From Methanothrix harundinacea (GTDB taxonomy: Archaea > Halobacteriota > Methanosarcinia > Methanotrichales > Methanotrichaceae), in the NCBI GenBank assembly GCA_001509375.1, contig LGFT01000001.1, positions 27,836 through 91,835 of the forward strand: 64,000 nt of DNA. Direction: 5' to 3'. The notes under the pieces are model-generated. The model saw nothing but the letters and a program-made list of their open reading frames with translations, had not been told where the DNA came from and searched no databases. Shown piece after piece: positions 7,834 to 16,956 of the stretch (positions are counted from its first letter, which is position 1; each line of letters begins with the position of its first letter). Position numbers and translations under genes: made by a program.

Positions 7834-9400
7834 ATGACGCAAGAGCAATCTGCGTGGGATCGTTTTCTATAACATCGAAGCGCTGCGTGGAGAAAAAGTT
7901 CGGATTTTTGACACCACCCTCCGGGACGGTGAACAGACCCCCGGCGTCTCTCTGACCCCGGAGGAGAAGATCATTATCGCTCGGCAGCTCGACAAGCTCG
8001 GCGTGAACGTCATCGAGGCCGGTTTTCCAGTATCCTCTCGAGGCGATTTTGAGGCCGTCAGGATGATCGCGAACGAGGGGCTGGCTGCCGAGGTTTGCGG
8101 CCTCTCGCGGATCATACGAAAGGATATCGACGCCTCCCTCGACGCCGAGGTGGACATGGTCCACGTCTTCGTCTCGACCTCGGATATCCAGATCCAGCAC
8201 ACCATCAAAAAGAGCCGCCAGGAGATCGTCGAGCAGTCGGTGGGGGCCGTCGAGTACGTCAAGGATCACGGGAGGGTCTGCCTCTTCTCGGCGATGGACG
8301 CCACCCGAACGCCCCTCCCCTTCCTGAAGGAGATCTTCGGAGCCGTGGAGGGGGCGGGCTGCGACATCATCAACATCCCCGACACCGTCGGGGTGGCGAT
8401 CCCGACGATCTTCTACACCATGGTGAAAGAGATCTGCAGTTCGACGAAGAATATGGTCGTCGACGTCCACTGCCATAACGACTTCGGCCTCGCCGTTGCC
8501 AACAGCCTCGCCGCCTTCGAGGCGGGGGCAAGAGAGGTCCAGGTGGCGGCGAACGGTCTCGGCGAGAGGGCGGGAAACGCTAACCTCGCCGAGACGGTGA
8601 TGTGCCTTCACTCGATGTACGGAGCCGAGACCTCCATCAATACGCCTTACCTTGTGGAGACCGCAAAGCTCGTCGAGAGGCTTTCGGAGGTGAGGATCTC
8701 CAGGACCGCTCCCATCGTCGGCGATAACGCTTTCGCTCACGAGAGTGGGATCCACAGCCACGGAGTCCTGGAGCGCTCCGACACCTTCGAGCCGGGCATC
8801 ATGACCCCGGAGATGGTGGGCCACCGAAGGAGGATCGTCCTCGGAAAGCATACGGGAAGGCACGCCGTAAGGCAGTCCCTTGAGGAGATGGGGTACGGAC
8901 CCAATGAGAGCCAGCTCCAGGAGATCCTGGAGAGGGTGAAAGACCTTGGAGACAAGGGGAAATGCGTGACGAACGCCGACCTCCAGACGATAGCCGAGGT
9001 GGTAATCGGAGAGCTGGCCAAGGAGAAGCAGGCCGTCATCCTGAAGGAGCTGGCGGTGATGACAGGAAACACCCTCACCTCGACGGCCACTGTCCGGGCC
9101 ACCGTAAGGGGCGAAGAGCGGGTCCTCGCCAACATCGGCGTAGGTCCCGTGGACGCCGCCCTGAACGCGGTCCGGGGGATCCTCGGGGACGAGACCGCCG
9201 TCAAGATCAGTGACTTCCGGATCGAGGCGATAACAGGAGGGTCCGACGCCCTCGCCGAGGTGGTGATAGGCGTCGAGAATAGCCGCCTCGGAAGGAAGGT
9301 GACGGCCCGGTCCGCGAGGGAGGATATCGTCATGGCCTCGGTGGAGGCCCTGATCAACGCCATAAACAGACTGATGCTTTTGGAGGAAGAAGCAAGTTGA
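7834..9400 (+). CDS. leuA: 2-isopropylmalate synthase / citramalate synthase family (5' end frame-shifted or non-canonical start)
   Basis: Condenses acetyl-CoA with a 2-oxo acid for leucine (or isoleucine, as CimA) synthesis. The main frame reads IFDTTLRDGEQTPGVSLTP (catalytic Arg-Asp), HCHNDFGLAVANS, HESGIHSHG, and a C-terminal regulatory domain ending with AITGGSDALAEV. That frame has no ATG, GTG or TTG before GTG 8003, which would delete the catalytic motif. ATG 7834, 28 bp after a TATA box, reads 12 codons and then TAA at 7870; removing one base from TTTT 7863-7866 would join it to the main frame as WDRFYNIEALRGEK. Alternatively ATC 7859 starts the protein. LeuA versus CimA is not settled by what I can see. 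Confidence 0.88.
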
Positions 9401-10164
9401 GCGATGCAAAATACGAGGTGACAGATACCCACTGCCACCTCGACTTCAAAAACTTCAACAAGGACAGAGATGAGGTAATCCAGAGAGCCTTAAAGGCCGG
9501 GGTGACGACGATGATCAACTCCGGGATCGACCTCAAGACCAACAGGAAAACTCTCGAGCTCGCAAAAAAATACAATTTCATTCACGCGACCTTGGGCCTC
9601 AACCCGAACGGCCTCGGCGAGATGACCGACGAGGAGGTGACCTCCACCCTCGACCAGATCCGATCTCACGCAAAAGAGATCGTCGGCGTCGGCGAGGCGG
9701 GCCTCGACTACTACCGCTGTCCCGACGAAAAGGGACGGGACCGACAGCGAGCGGTCTTCAGGAAGGTTGTGGACCTCTCGAGGGAGCTGGACCTCCCCCA
9801 GGTGATCCACGCCCGTCTCGCCGAGGACGAGGCCTTCGATATGGTGAAAGACCTGAACAAGGTCGTCTTCCACTGCTACAGTGGGACGGTGGGGACGATG
9901 AGAGACGCCGTCGACCGGGGCTTTTACATATCCCTCGCCACCGTCGTCTGCAAGTCCGCACAGCACCAGGTTCTGGCGAGACAGGTCCCCCTGGAACTGC
10001 TTTTGGTCGAGACCGATAGCCCTTTCCTCTCTCCAAAAAAGGGGAGGAACGAACCCTCATACGTTATGGAAGCCCTCAAACTGATCGCCAGGATCAAGGA
10101 CCTTCCGCCTGAAGATGTGGCAGAAGCCACTACCGCAAACGCCAAACGTATTTTCTACCTCTGA
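9397..10164 (+). CDS. tatD: TatD-family metal-dependent hydrolase
   Basis: 255-residue TIM-barrel hydrolase of the TatD DNase family. The metal-binding DTHCHLD is at residues 10-16, GVGEAGLDYY near 89, a VIHAR histidine strand near 129, VVFHCYSGT near 152 and VETDSPFLSPKKGRNEP near 205. Bacterial relatives are DNA 3'-exonucleases; the archaeal substrate is uncertain. The TTG start overlaps the stop of the preceding synthase gene (TTGA), so it is translationally coupled. Confidence 0.92.
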   Translation: MSDAKYEVTDTHCHLDFKNFNKDRDEVIQRALKAGVTTMINSGIDLKTNRKTLELAKKYNFIHATLGLNPNGLGEMTDEEVTSTLDQIRSHAKEIVGVGEAGLDYYRCPDEKGRDRQRAVFRKVVDLSRELDLPQVIHARLAEDEAFDMVKDLNKVVFHCYSGTVGTMRDAVDRGFYISLATVVCKSAQHQVLARQVPLELLLVETDSPFLSPKKGRNEPSYVMEALKLIARIKDLPPEDVAEATTANAKRIFYL

Positions 10165-10352
10165 GCGGGAGCCGTTATCCCGCTCCGCGGCTTTATCCCT
10201 GATCCTCTTGTATGCGACTCTTAACCTGCCCGACTCTGATCTGACCTTCTAATCTGATTTGATCTTATGACCTCATCCCTTCGAGATAAGATGGAAAATT
10301 ATATCAGATCGACGTGAAAATCACTGTGTAAGCGAGATGGACCAGTGATCTG

Positions 10353-10838
10353 ATGCCGATACGCTTCGAACACATAATGAAGTATTTGGGCTCCAAGAAG
10401 GAGAAGGGGAGGAAGAAGATCGGCCTGTTGGTGGATGGGCCCAACATGCTCCGAAAGGAGTTCCAGATCGACCTGGAGGAGATCAGAGACATCCTGAAGG
10501 ACTATGGCGATATCAAGGTGGGCCGGGTATTCCTAAACCAGTACGCATCCGAGAAGCTGGTGGAGGCAGTGGAGAATCAGGGATTTGAGCCCGTGATCTG
10601 CACGAGCGACGTCGACGTGAAGCTGGCGGTGGAGGCGATGGATATGATCTACAACCCCATCATAGACACCATCGCTCTCGTCACGAGGGACGCCGACTTC
10701 AAACCGGTCCTTCTGAAGGCGATGGAGCATGGAAAAGAGACTATAATCTTCGGGGCGGAGCCTGGATTCTCTGTCGCTCTTAAGAACTCTGCGGATTACG
10801 TCATCGTCCTTCGGGACGGTGAGTACGTGGTCAAGTGA
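10353..10838 (+). CDS. NYN-domain (PIN-like) protein, TIGR00288-type
   Basis: 161 residues. A PIN-like NYN fold is suggested by IGLLVDGPNMLRKEF near residue 23 (metal-binding Asp and Asn), a VDVKLAVEAMD segment near 90 and LVTRDADFKPVL near 109; these acidic positions form the usual RNase-type centre. Likely an RNA-processing nuclease, by family. ATG 10353 has GTGAT just upstream; ATG 10377 is an alternative. The rhomboid gene follows after 1 bp. Confidence 0.85.
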   Translation: MPIRFEHIMKYLGSKKEKGRKKIGLLVDGPNMLRKEFQIDLEEIRDILKDYGDIKVGRVFLNQYASEKLVEAVENQGFEPVICTSDVDVKLAVEAMDMIYNPIIDTIALVTRDADFKPVLLKAMEHGKETIIFGAEPGFSVALKNSADYVIVLRDGEYVVK

Positions 10839-10839
10839 T

Positions 10840-11625
10840 ATGGGTCGCCAGCATCTATTTGTAGGGCCTCTTCCAGATGAGGGGCAGGGCAAAAGGCGAG
10901 GTGAGATCGATTTGAGGGAATATTTTGGGAGGTCGGGACGTGCCTGGGCGAGAGGGCTTTTGGTTCAAGCCGGATGGAAAAGAGACGGCGTCCGTGACGA
11001 TGGCTGGAACGACCCCGACGCCTGGGACGACGATAAGTTTTCCCCCTCTGGAGGTTTCAGGCTTCCTCTGACGTACTCGGGCATAATCCTGGTCATCTGC
11101 GTTTTATTCTTCTTCGTGAGAGTTCTTGCCCCCGTCTTCGCCTTCAACTACCTGGCCTTAAACCCCTCCTTCGTCGCAAGCAGGCCCTGGACCCTCATCA
11201 CCCATATGTTCGTTCATGCGAACATGGAGCACCTATTCTTCAACATGCTATTCCTATTCTTCTTCGGAACGGAGCTGGAGCGGAGGGTAGGCGAGTCGAG
11301 GTTCCTCCAAATCTTCATAATATCGGGGCTTGCTGGAGCCATCGGCCAGATGGCGGTGGTGCCCACTGGTTATATGATGGGGGCGAGCGGCGCCTTATAC
11401 GGCGTCATGGGCTGCCTTGCCGTAATTGCCCCGGAGATCAAGGTTCTCCTCTTCTTTGTGATACCCCTCAGCATAAGGGCAGCTGTGGTCCTCTTTGCGG
11501 TCCTCGACTTCACCATGATGGGGTCTGCAGACAGCATAGCCCACATGGCCCACATAACGGGCCTTCTCGCGGGCCTCGCCTACGGCGGGATGCTCAAAGA
11601 CCGATATCGCTACAGGCACCGTTAA
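10840..11625 (+). CDS. Rhomboid family intramembrane serine protease
   Basis: 261 residues with a hydrophilic N-terminal region of about 75 residues followed by six membrane segments. The catalytic dyad is visible as Ser183 in GASGALYG and His238 in HMAHITG, and the HxxxN-type segment HANMEHLFFNM lies in TM2. It cleaves membrane proteins within the bilayer; the substrate is unknown. The last codons (Tyr-Arg-His-Arg-stop) are the first unit of a 19-bp tandem repeat that runs on past the gene. Confidence 0.9.
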   Translation: MGRQHLFVGPLPDEGQGKRRGEIDLREYFGRSGRAWARGLLVQAGWKRDGVRDDGWNDPDAWDDDKFSPSGGFRLPLTYSGIILVICVLFFFVRVLAPVFAFNYLALNPSFVASRPWTLITHMFVHANMEHLFFNMLFLFFFGTELERRVGESRFLQIFIISGLAGAIGQMAVVPTGYMMGASGALYGVMGCLAVIAPEIKVLLFFVIPLSIRAAVVLFAVLDFTMMGSADSIAHMAHITGLLAGLAYGGMLKDRYRYRHR

Positions 11626-11705
11626 GCTCTACAGGCACCGTTAAGCTCTACAGGCACCGTTAAGCTCTACAGGCACCGTTAAGCTCTACAGGCACCGTTA
11701 AGCTC
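11611..11705 (+). repeat. Five tandem copies of a 19-bp unit
   Basis: TACAGGCACCGTTAAGCTC is repeated five times without a mismatch (starts 11611, 11630, 11649, 11668, 11687). The first copy encodes the last four residues and stop of the rhomboid protein. Each copy contains the stop codon in the same frame offset, so copy-number change does not alter the protein. Confidence 0.95.
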
Positions 11706-11813
11706 TTGTGGGGTGGGCGAAAAGCTGAAGTGAAGCTTGGGTCATTTGCGATAGATATGGGCTTTGCATCTTGATAACGTGGTGATAATCTGGGAGATGA
11801 GATCGGAATTATC

Positions 11814-13367
11814 GTGGGGGAGACTAGCGCCCACGAGTTCAAGTTTTTGATCGTTGACGAGGCGAGCAGGGGAAGCTACGTCAAGGTTAAAGACGGCCCC
11901 AGGGGGTGGATCATAGCCCAGGTGGTGGAGGTCACAAGGTCCAACGTCGCCTACAGCATCAGCATCATCGACGAGAATAATTCAGAGGCTAGAGAGCGGG
12001 TCTTGGGCCTCGCTCGGGTGATCGGGGTGACCACGGGCGGAAGGCTCGCGATGCCCACAAACCCCCCCCGGCCTGGAGATCCAGTCCTGAGGGCCGACGC
12101 TCCCTTAATTGAGATGGCCCTGGGCCTATCGAAGGGAAACCTCTACATCGGCCTCCTCGAGGGGCACGACTTGAAGGTGAGACTAGAAGCCGACTCCTTC
12201 GTCCAGAAGCACTGCAGCATCCTCGCAAAGACCGGGAGCGGAAAGTCCTACACCGCCGCGGTGGTCCTGGAGGAGCTCCTGGAGAGGGGGGTCGCCCTTC
12301 TGATCATCGATCCTCACGGCGAGTACGCCTCGATGAAGCAGAAGAACACCAAGGGCGATTTCGCCAAGTACGACGTCACGCCGAGAGGGTACGACGTGAC
12401 CGTCTACTCTCCTGCAAACAAAACGACAGCCCCTCACGCAGACCGTTTCCTCCGGTTCAATGGCAAGAACCTGACCGCCCGGGAGCTCTCTGCTATGCTC
12501 CCAGAGGACGTGACCAACAGCCAGAGGGGGGTCCTCTACGAGGCGATAAAGATCCTCGCCTCTGATGGCGGGACATACGAGCTGGAGGACGTCATCGCCC
12601 AGGCCGAGAAGGACACGAGCAAGGCGAAGTGGGGGCTGATCGGCCATCTCGAGGCTCTGGAGGAGCTGGGCATATTCTCGGGCAAGGCGACGGAACTCGG
12701 GGAACTCCTCCAGAGGGGGAAGGCCTCCGTCATCGAGATGACCGGAGTTCCCCCCGACCTCCAGGGTATGATAGTCGCCAAGCTTCTCTCAGACCTCTTC
12801 GAGGCGAGGAAGAGGGGGCTCGTCAACCCCGGGATGGTCGTCGTCGAGGAGGCCCACAACTACATCCCTGAGAGGGGGAGCGGACGGGCCGCCAGCACCC
12901 CAGTTATACGGACCATAGCCGCCGAGGGCCGCAAGTTCGGCCTCGGCCTTCTCGTCATCAGCCAGAGACCCGCGAGGGTCGATAAAAACGTCATATCCCA
13001 GTGCAACACCCAGATCATCCTCCGGGTCACAAACCCCAACGACCTTCGGGCCCTGAGCAAGGGGATCGAGGGGATGAGCTCGGAGCTGGAGGGGGATATA
13101 AAGAGGCTTCCGCCGGGGACGGCGATGCTGGTGAGCAACGAGATCGAGCATCCCGTCACCGTGAAGATAAGGCCGAGGAAGAGCAGGCACGGGGGGGTGA
13201 GCACTCCCATCGTCGGCTGTGAGAGGGCTAGGGCTGCTGCAGGAGCCGCTAGAGGAGCGAAACCTGGCAGCTCTCTCGTCAGCGGAACAAAAACTGTGCC
13301 CGATGGTGGGCCAAAAGAGAAAAAGGAAGCAAGCGGCGGTTTCCTCAGGAAGATCCTTGGCAAATGA
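11814..13367 (+). CDS. herA: HerA-like bipolar DNA translocase/helicase
   Basis: Hexameric HerA/FtsK ATPase that works with NurA in DNA end resection. 517 residues from GTG 11814. N-terminal HAS-barrel domain (ETSAHEFKFLIVDEA), Walker A AKTGSGKSY near residue 140, Walker B VVVEEAHNY near 344, and a sensor region VISQRPARVDK near 383; the tail is basic and rich in Lys/Ser/Gly. The frame is open upstream to 11778 and reads DEIGIIVG before the GTG, which continues the first strand of the barrel. ATC 11802, 5 bp after GGAG (11793-11796), may be the true start. No nurA gene is seen in the window. Confidence 0.92.
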   Translation: MGETSAHEFKFLIVDEASRGSYVKVKDGPRGWIIAQVVEVTRSNVAYSISIIDENNSEARERVLGLARVIGVTTGGRLAMPTNPPRPGDPVLRADAPLIEMALGLSKGNLYIGLLEGHDLKVRLEADSFVQKHCSILAKTGSGKSYTAAVVLEELLERGVALLIIDPHGEYASMKQKNTKGDFAKYDVTPRGYDVTVYSPANKTTAPHADRFLRFNGKNLTARELSAMLPEDVTNSQRGVLYEAIKILASDGGTYELEDVIAQAEKDTSKAKWGLIGHLEALEELGIFSGKATELGELLQRGKASVIEMTGVPPDLQGMIVAKLLSDLFEARKRGLVNPGMVVVEEAHNYIPERGSGRAASTPVIRTIAAEGRKFGLGLLVISQRPARVDKNVISQCNTQIILRVTNPNDLRALSKGIEGMSSELEGDIKRLPPGTAMLVSNEIEHPVTVKIRPRKSRHGGVSTPIVGCERARAAAGAARGAKPGSSLVSGTKTVPDGGPKEKKEASGGFLRKILGK

Positions 13368-13432
13368 TCCGGAAGGGACTTATTCTGTCTTCTCAGCCTG
13401 CTCATCGGGGCTTGACTTTTTGGGGCTCATAT

Positions 13433-14605
13433 TCAGGATATCGCCGACGGATTTTCCATCCTGATGAGGAGGATCGCAGCCATAAAAGCCGCCGATGCGC
13501 CGAAGAGAAATGTCGCCTGGGGGTTCAAATACTGCCAGAGAAATCCAGCACCAACCCCCGAGACGATGGCGGATACGCCGACAGCGCCGTAGTAGACCCC
13601 AAAGCCCGTCCCCCTGATCTCCGCCCGGCACAGATCCGAGACGAAGGCCCGCTCAGCTCCGTCGACGATGGCGAAGACGAGGCCGTAGAGGGAGAATAAG
13701 AGGACCAGAACCGGCGTCGATGAGACGAGGGCGAAGCCGAGGGAGACGAGGGCGAATAGCGAGTAACCGAGGGTTAAGACCTTCTTTCTTCCGACCCGGT
13801 CGGACCAGGATCCGCTGGGGATCGAGAATATGGTATACACCAGATTGAAGAGGACGTAGAGGAGGAGGGGCGCGCCGACGGCCATGCCCCCGGAGAAGAA
13901 GTCCGTGGCCCTCAGGATGAAGAACATGTAGCTGAAGTTTGCGAGAGCGAAGAGGGAGGAGATGGCGATGAACTGGCGGAGGTCGGGCGAGATCTCGGAT
14001 AGGTCCGGCCGGATGGTGCATACTGGAGACCTGCTCTTCTCCCTGACGGGGATGAGGGGAAGGAGGGCGACGAAGGCGACGATCCCTGCCACGACGAAGA
14101 TCGTTCTGAAATCCATCCCGCCCTGCCAGAGGAGGTAGGCGAGGACCGACCCGATCACCGCCCCCAGGGAGTCGAGGGCCCGATGGATGCCAAAGCCCCT
14201 CCCCCGCCCCTCTCGGGACGCGGACTCGGCGATGATGGCGTCCCGGGGGGCAGACCGTACCCCCTTGCCGGACCGCTCCAGAGTCTTGAGGACGAGGACC
14301 TGCTGCCAGCTCGCTGCGATTGCGAGGAAGAGCTTTCCCGCGGCGGAGATGCCGTAACCCGCCGCGACGAGGGGCTTTCTTCGTCCCATCCGGTCCGACC
14401 AGCACCCTGAGACGACCTTGAGGAGGCTGGGGAGGCCGTCGGAAAGCCCCCCGATCAGTCCGACGGCAACGCCGCCGGCGCCCAGAGATGCGATGAAGAG
14501 CGGCAGTATCGGCTGGATGATCTCGCTGCTGGCGTCGTTTAGGAGGCTCACAAGGCCCAGGAGGTATATGTTCCTCTTCCCCTCTTCTCGGGATTCCGCC
14601 TTCAT
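13433..14605 (-). CDS. Major facilitator superfamily transporter
   Basis: 390 residues with about 12 hydrophobic segments. The MFS loop motif appears after TM2 as GCWSDRMGRRKPL and again in the second half as GSWSDRVGRKKVL, and LERSGKGVRSAPRDAII follows TM4. It belongs to the drug/solute exporter-like MFS group, but the substrate cannot be predicted. It is convergent with herA, 65 bp apart, and divergent from the secreted protein gene at 14721. Confidence 0.9.
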   Translation of the reverse strand: MKAESREEGKRNIYLLGLVSLLNDASSEIIQPILPLFIASLGAGGVAVGLIGGLSDGLPSLLKVVSGCWSDRMGRRKPLVAAGYGISAAGKLFLAIAASWQQVLVLKTLERSGKGVRSAPRDAIIAESASREGRGRGFGIHRALDSLGAVIGSVLAYLLWQGGMDFRTIFVVAGIVAFVALLPLIPVREKSRSPVCTIRPDLSEISPDLRQFIAISSLFALANFSYMFFILRATDFFSGGMAVGAPLLLYVLFNLVYTIFSIPSGSWSDRVGRKKVLTLGYSLFALVSLGFALVSSTPVLVLLFSLYGLVFAIVDGAERAFVSDLCRAEIRGTGFGVYYGAVGVSAIVSGVGAGFLWQYLNPQATFLFGASAAFMAAILLIRMENPSAIS

Positions 14606-14720
14606 TGATGAAATCTAGGCTGAAAGATAACAATAATGTTTCGGTCCGTTTCGATTTTGTATGCGGTTCAAAGATTCACGAAGGTTGTTTATAGTATAGG
14701 ACCCGAAAATATCGGAGAAG

Positions 14721-15446
14721 ATGAGATCGATCCCGTCATGGTGGGATGGCAGAATGAAAGTCGAGGCACCTCTCTTGGCGACCCTCTCTCTCGCGATGGT
14801 CATCGCAGGATTTGCCGCTGCTGTCTCCCCCGGCGATCAGCTAGTCTCCCTCCTGGAAGAGGGTGAGTATCCGCCAAAGGTGCCAGTGGGTCCAGCTCTC
14901 GCGGATCTGGGCCTGGTCTTGGCCGGAACCGGGGTCGCCTCGAACTCCACGGCAGACCTTCCCCTCACCCTGATGGTTGAGAGGACGAGGCTGATCCGGC
15001 CCTCTCACGCTGAAAATCTCTTTGACAAACTGGGCAGAATCGATGCATTTGTGGTCGGAGGATCGAGCTTTGAAGGATCCGATTATGAGGGTCACATGCT
15101 CCTCTCCGATAGGCCCTACCTTCTCGGCGAGATTGAGATTTCCGGCGGGGAGGAGGTCTCGGAGCTGGAGGCGGATGTGCTGAAGAAGACCTCGGGAGGC
15201 GGCGAGGAAGACGTAGGCCGCTTCTATATCAAGACGGAAAGGCGGGAACGCCTCTGGGATGGCGAGGGCGTCTTGTCCATAGAGGACGACGTTATTCGAG
15301 GCGATTACAAGGTCATTCTCGGGATGACGCCTCAAGCTGAAAGAAGGTCCGAGGAGGTCCGGATCGTCTCAGGATCGCCACCTGACATATCAACGATCAC
15401 GTCTTCAGTTTCGAATACGGGAAAACCTGGATTGATATGGAAATGA
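14721..15446 (+). CDS. Secreted or membrane-anchored hypothetical protein
   Basis: 241 residues, not recognised. A hydrophobic segment at residues 17-34 with small residues after it looks like a signal peptide, followed by a soluble, acidic domain with several beta-strand-like stretches. ATG 14721 lies about 29 bp after TTTATAGTA (14688-14696), fitting leaderless translation; ATG 14754 would give a more ordinary signal-peptide length. tspO starts 4 bp after the stop, so they are likely co-transcribed. Confidence 0.65.
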   Translation: MRSIPSWWDGRMKVEAPLLATLSLAMVIAGFAAAVSPGDQLVSLLEEGEYPPKVPVGPALADLGLVLAGTGVASNSTADLPLTLMVERTRLIRPSHAENLFDKLGRIDAFVVGGSSFEGSDYEGHMLLSDRPYLLGEIEISGGEEVSELEADVLKKTSGGGEEDVGRFYIKTERRERLWDGEGVLSIEDDVIRGDYKVILGMTPQAERRSEEVRIVSGSPPDISTITSSVSNTGKPGLIWK

Positions 15447-15450
15447 CGAA

Positions 15451-15930
15451 ATGAGACGAGCAGACTTAATCAAGCTGGCCGCGTCCCTTGGCGCCTGCTA
15501 CCTCGCGGCCTTCCTGGGGTCGATATTCACCATGCCGAACGTGCCCGTCTGGTACGCCTCATTGGCGAGGCCCTTCTTTGCCCCACCCGGCTGGGTCTTC
15601 GCCCCGGTCTGGACCGCCCTATACACCCTGATGGGGCTCTCCGCCTACCTGATCTTGCGGGAGGGGATGAACGACCCGAAGGTAAAACCGGCATTGTCGG
15701 TCTTCGTCCTCCAGCTTGTCGTTAACGTGTCCTGGTCTGCGGCCTTCTTCGGCCTCCGCTCCCCTCTGGCGGGGCTCGCCGTCATCGTCCTACTCTGGGC
15801 TCTCATCGCCCTGACGATTCAGAAGTTCTGGGCTATTTCGAGGACTGCGGGAGCCCTTCTTCTGCCCTACCTAATCTGGGTGAGTTTCGCGGCGATTCTG
15901 AACTTTGGGATCTGGAGACTCAATCCATGA
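15451..15930 (+). CDS. tspO: TspO/MBR family membrane protein
   Basis: 159 residues and five membrane segments, the full length of TspO (tryptophan-rich sensory protein/peripheral benzodiazepine receptor). Diagnostic stretches are WYASLARPFFAPPGWVFAPVWT near residue 31 to 52, NVSWSAAFFG near 90 and a YLIWVSFAAILNFGIWRLN end. Homologues bind porphyrins and help in stress responses. In a methanogen it may handle haem precursors or corrinoid/F430 intermediates, which is inference. Confidence 0.93.
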   Translation: MRRADLIKLAASLGACYLAAFLGSIFTMPNVPVWYASLARPFFAPPGWVFAPVWTALYTLMGLSAYLILREGMNDPKVKPALSVFVLQLVVNVSWSAAFFGLRSPLAGLAVIVLLWALIALTIQKFWAISRTAGALLLPYLIWVSFAAILNFGIWRLNP

Positions 15931-15999
15931 CTTGTCTTAAATTCTTGTACCAATAACATTTTAATGGTTTGAAGCCCTCTATGGAGTCAGGTGATACGA

Positions 16000-16386
16000 A
16001 TGTCCGAAGAGAATAGACATCTGGGCGAGATGATAAACACCTTCGATGCAGCAGCAGGGGAGGCTCTGGGAAAAAGAGAGAGCCACACCCCCAGGATCGA
16101 GGCGCCGAAGGCCGTAGGTGCCGATGAGCCCTTCAAGCTGAAGGTCTCCGTCCAAAACCACCCAAACAAGGCCGAGCACTCCATCAGGTGGATCGAGGTC
16201 TACTTCCGGGAGGAGGGAAGGCCCTTCAACCCCATCATGCTGGCAAGGATGGAGTTCGCCCCGGTCTACTCAGAGCCCGAGGCGAAGCTTAAGGTGAAGC
16301 TATCCAAGTCCGGCTCAATCATGGCCGTTGAATACTGCAACGTCCACGGTCTCTGGTCTGCAAAAGAAGATATAAAGGTGGGATAA
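16000..16386 (+). CDS. sor: Superoxide reductase (neelaredoxin, class II)
   Basis: Reduces superoxide to peroxide using one non-haem iron. 128 residues without the desulforedoxin domain. All expected iron ligands are present: Glu27 and His29 (RESH), His54 and His60 (NHPNKAEH), Cys113 and His116 (CNVHG). ATG 16000 is chosen because GGTGAT lies just upstream; the GTG at 15991 is less likely. It sits beside tspO and a cytochrome b561-like gene, suggesting an oxygen-stress island. Confidence 0.92.
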   Translation: MSEENRHLGEMINTFDAAAGEALGKRESHTPRIEAPKAVGADEPFKLKVSVQNHPNKAEHSIRWIEVYFREEGRPFNPIMLARMEFAPVYSEPEAKLKVKLSKSGSIMAVEYCNVHGLWSAKEDIKVG

Positions 16387-16391
16387 ACCCC

Positions 16392-16414
16392 ACCTGATCT
16401 CTTTTTTTCATCAG
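16392..16414 (+). terminator. Hairpin with T-run after sor
   Basis: CCTGAT (16392-16397) and ATCAGG (16409-16414) flank a run of T residues between the convergent sor gene and the b561-like gene. The T-run supports termination of the + transcript. Confidence 0.5.
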
Positions 16415-16956
16415 GCCGAGCTCACGATCAGCAGCCCAAATAAGATGTTCAGGGCCATCAGCAGAAGGGCGGTCCTGCCTAAGAGCCTGTGGACCCTTCT
16501 GATCTTTGCCTTATCCTCCTTCGCCGCCCTCAGCTGGAGAAGCCCCAAGCTCGGCGTGGCTATGAGCAGAAGAATAACGAACGTGCCGAGGTAGGCGTGG
16601 GGAACTCTGAAGTGCTCCTGAGATGCTGCGGAGATCATGTAGGCTGCCATCGCCATTCCGGCGAGGGCAAAGGAGACTCCCGAAATTTCGAGAAGCTTAT
16701 GCCTTTTCAGCCACCCCTTCTCTTTTCCCCTGGCGACGGTCATACCCCAGACCAGGAGCAGAAAACCCAGGATCACGAGGGAAGCGTGATAGGGCCAAAG
16801 CCTCACGATCTCGGCGGGAATTTCGCTGGGTGCCTCGGAGGCTCCGCACCCAGGGGCTGCGCTCATGAAGATCGCTAAGAATATAGCCCACGAGAATTTG
16901 GCCATCAATCCTTTGAGACTGCGGGTTTCCTCTTCCATCTTGACGTGGTAGGTCAT
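16411..16956 (-). CDS. Cytochrome b561-like membrane protein
   Basis: 181 residues: one N-terminal hydrophobic segment with a Gly-Cys-Gly after it (possible signal or lipoprotein site), then four membrane helices. Histidines occur at conserved-looking helix ends (WPYHASL, KRHKLLE, VPHAYLG, RVHRLLG), the pattern of di-haem b561/ferric-reductase-like proteins. Haem binding is inferred. ATG 16956 has GAGGT 7 bp upstream; ATG 16938 is possible. A reverse TATA-like TTTAATAAA lies near 17014-17022. Confidence 0.7.
   Translation of the reverse strand: MTYHVKMEEETRSLKGLMAKFSWAIFLAIFMSAAPGCGASEAPSEIPAEIVRLWPYHASLVILGFLLLVWGMTVARGKEKGWLKRHKLLEISGVSFALAGMAMAAYMISAASQEHFRVPHAYLGTFVILLLIATPSLGLLQLRAAKEDKAKIRRVHRLLGRTALLLMALNILFGLLIVSSA

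Noticed and set aside
7832-9409. 525-codon antisense frame over leuA
   Set aside because: Sequence is low in recognisable motifs, while the + strand carries conserved LeuA motifs.
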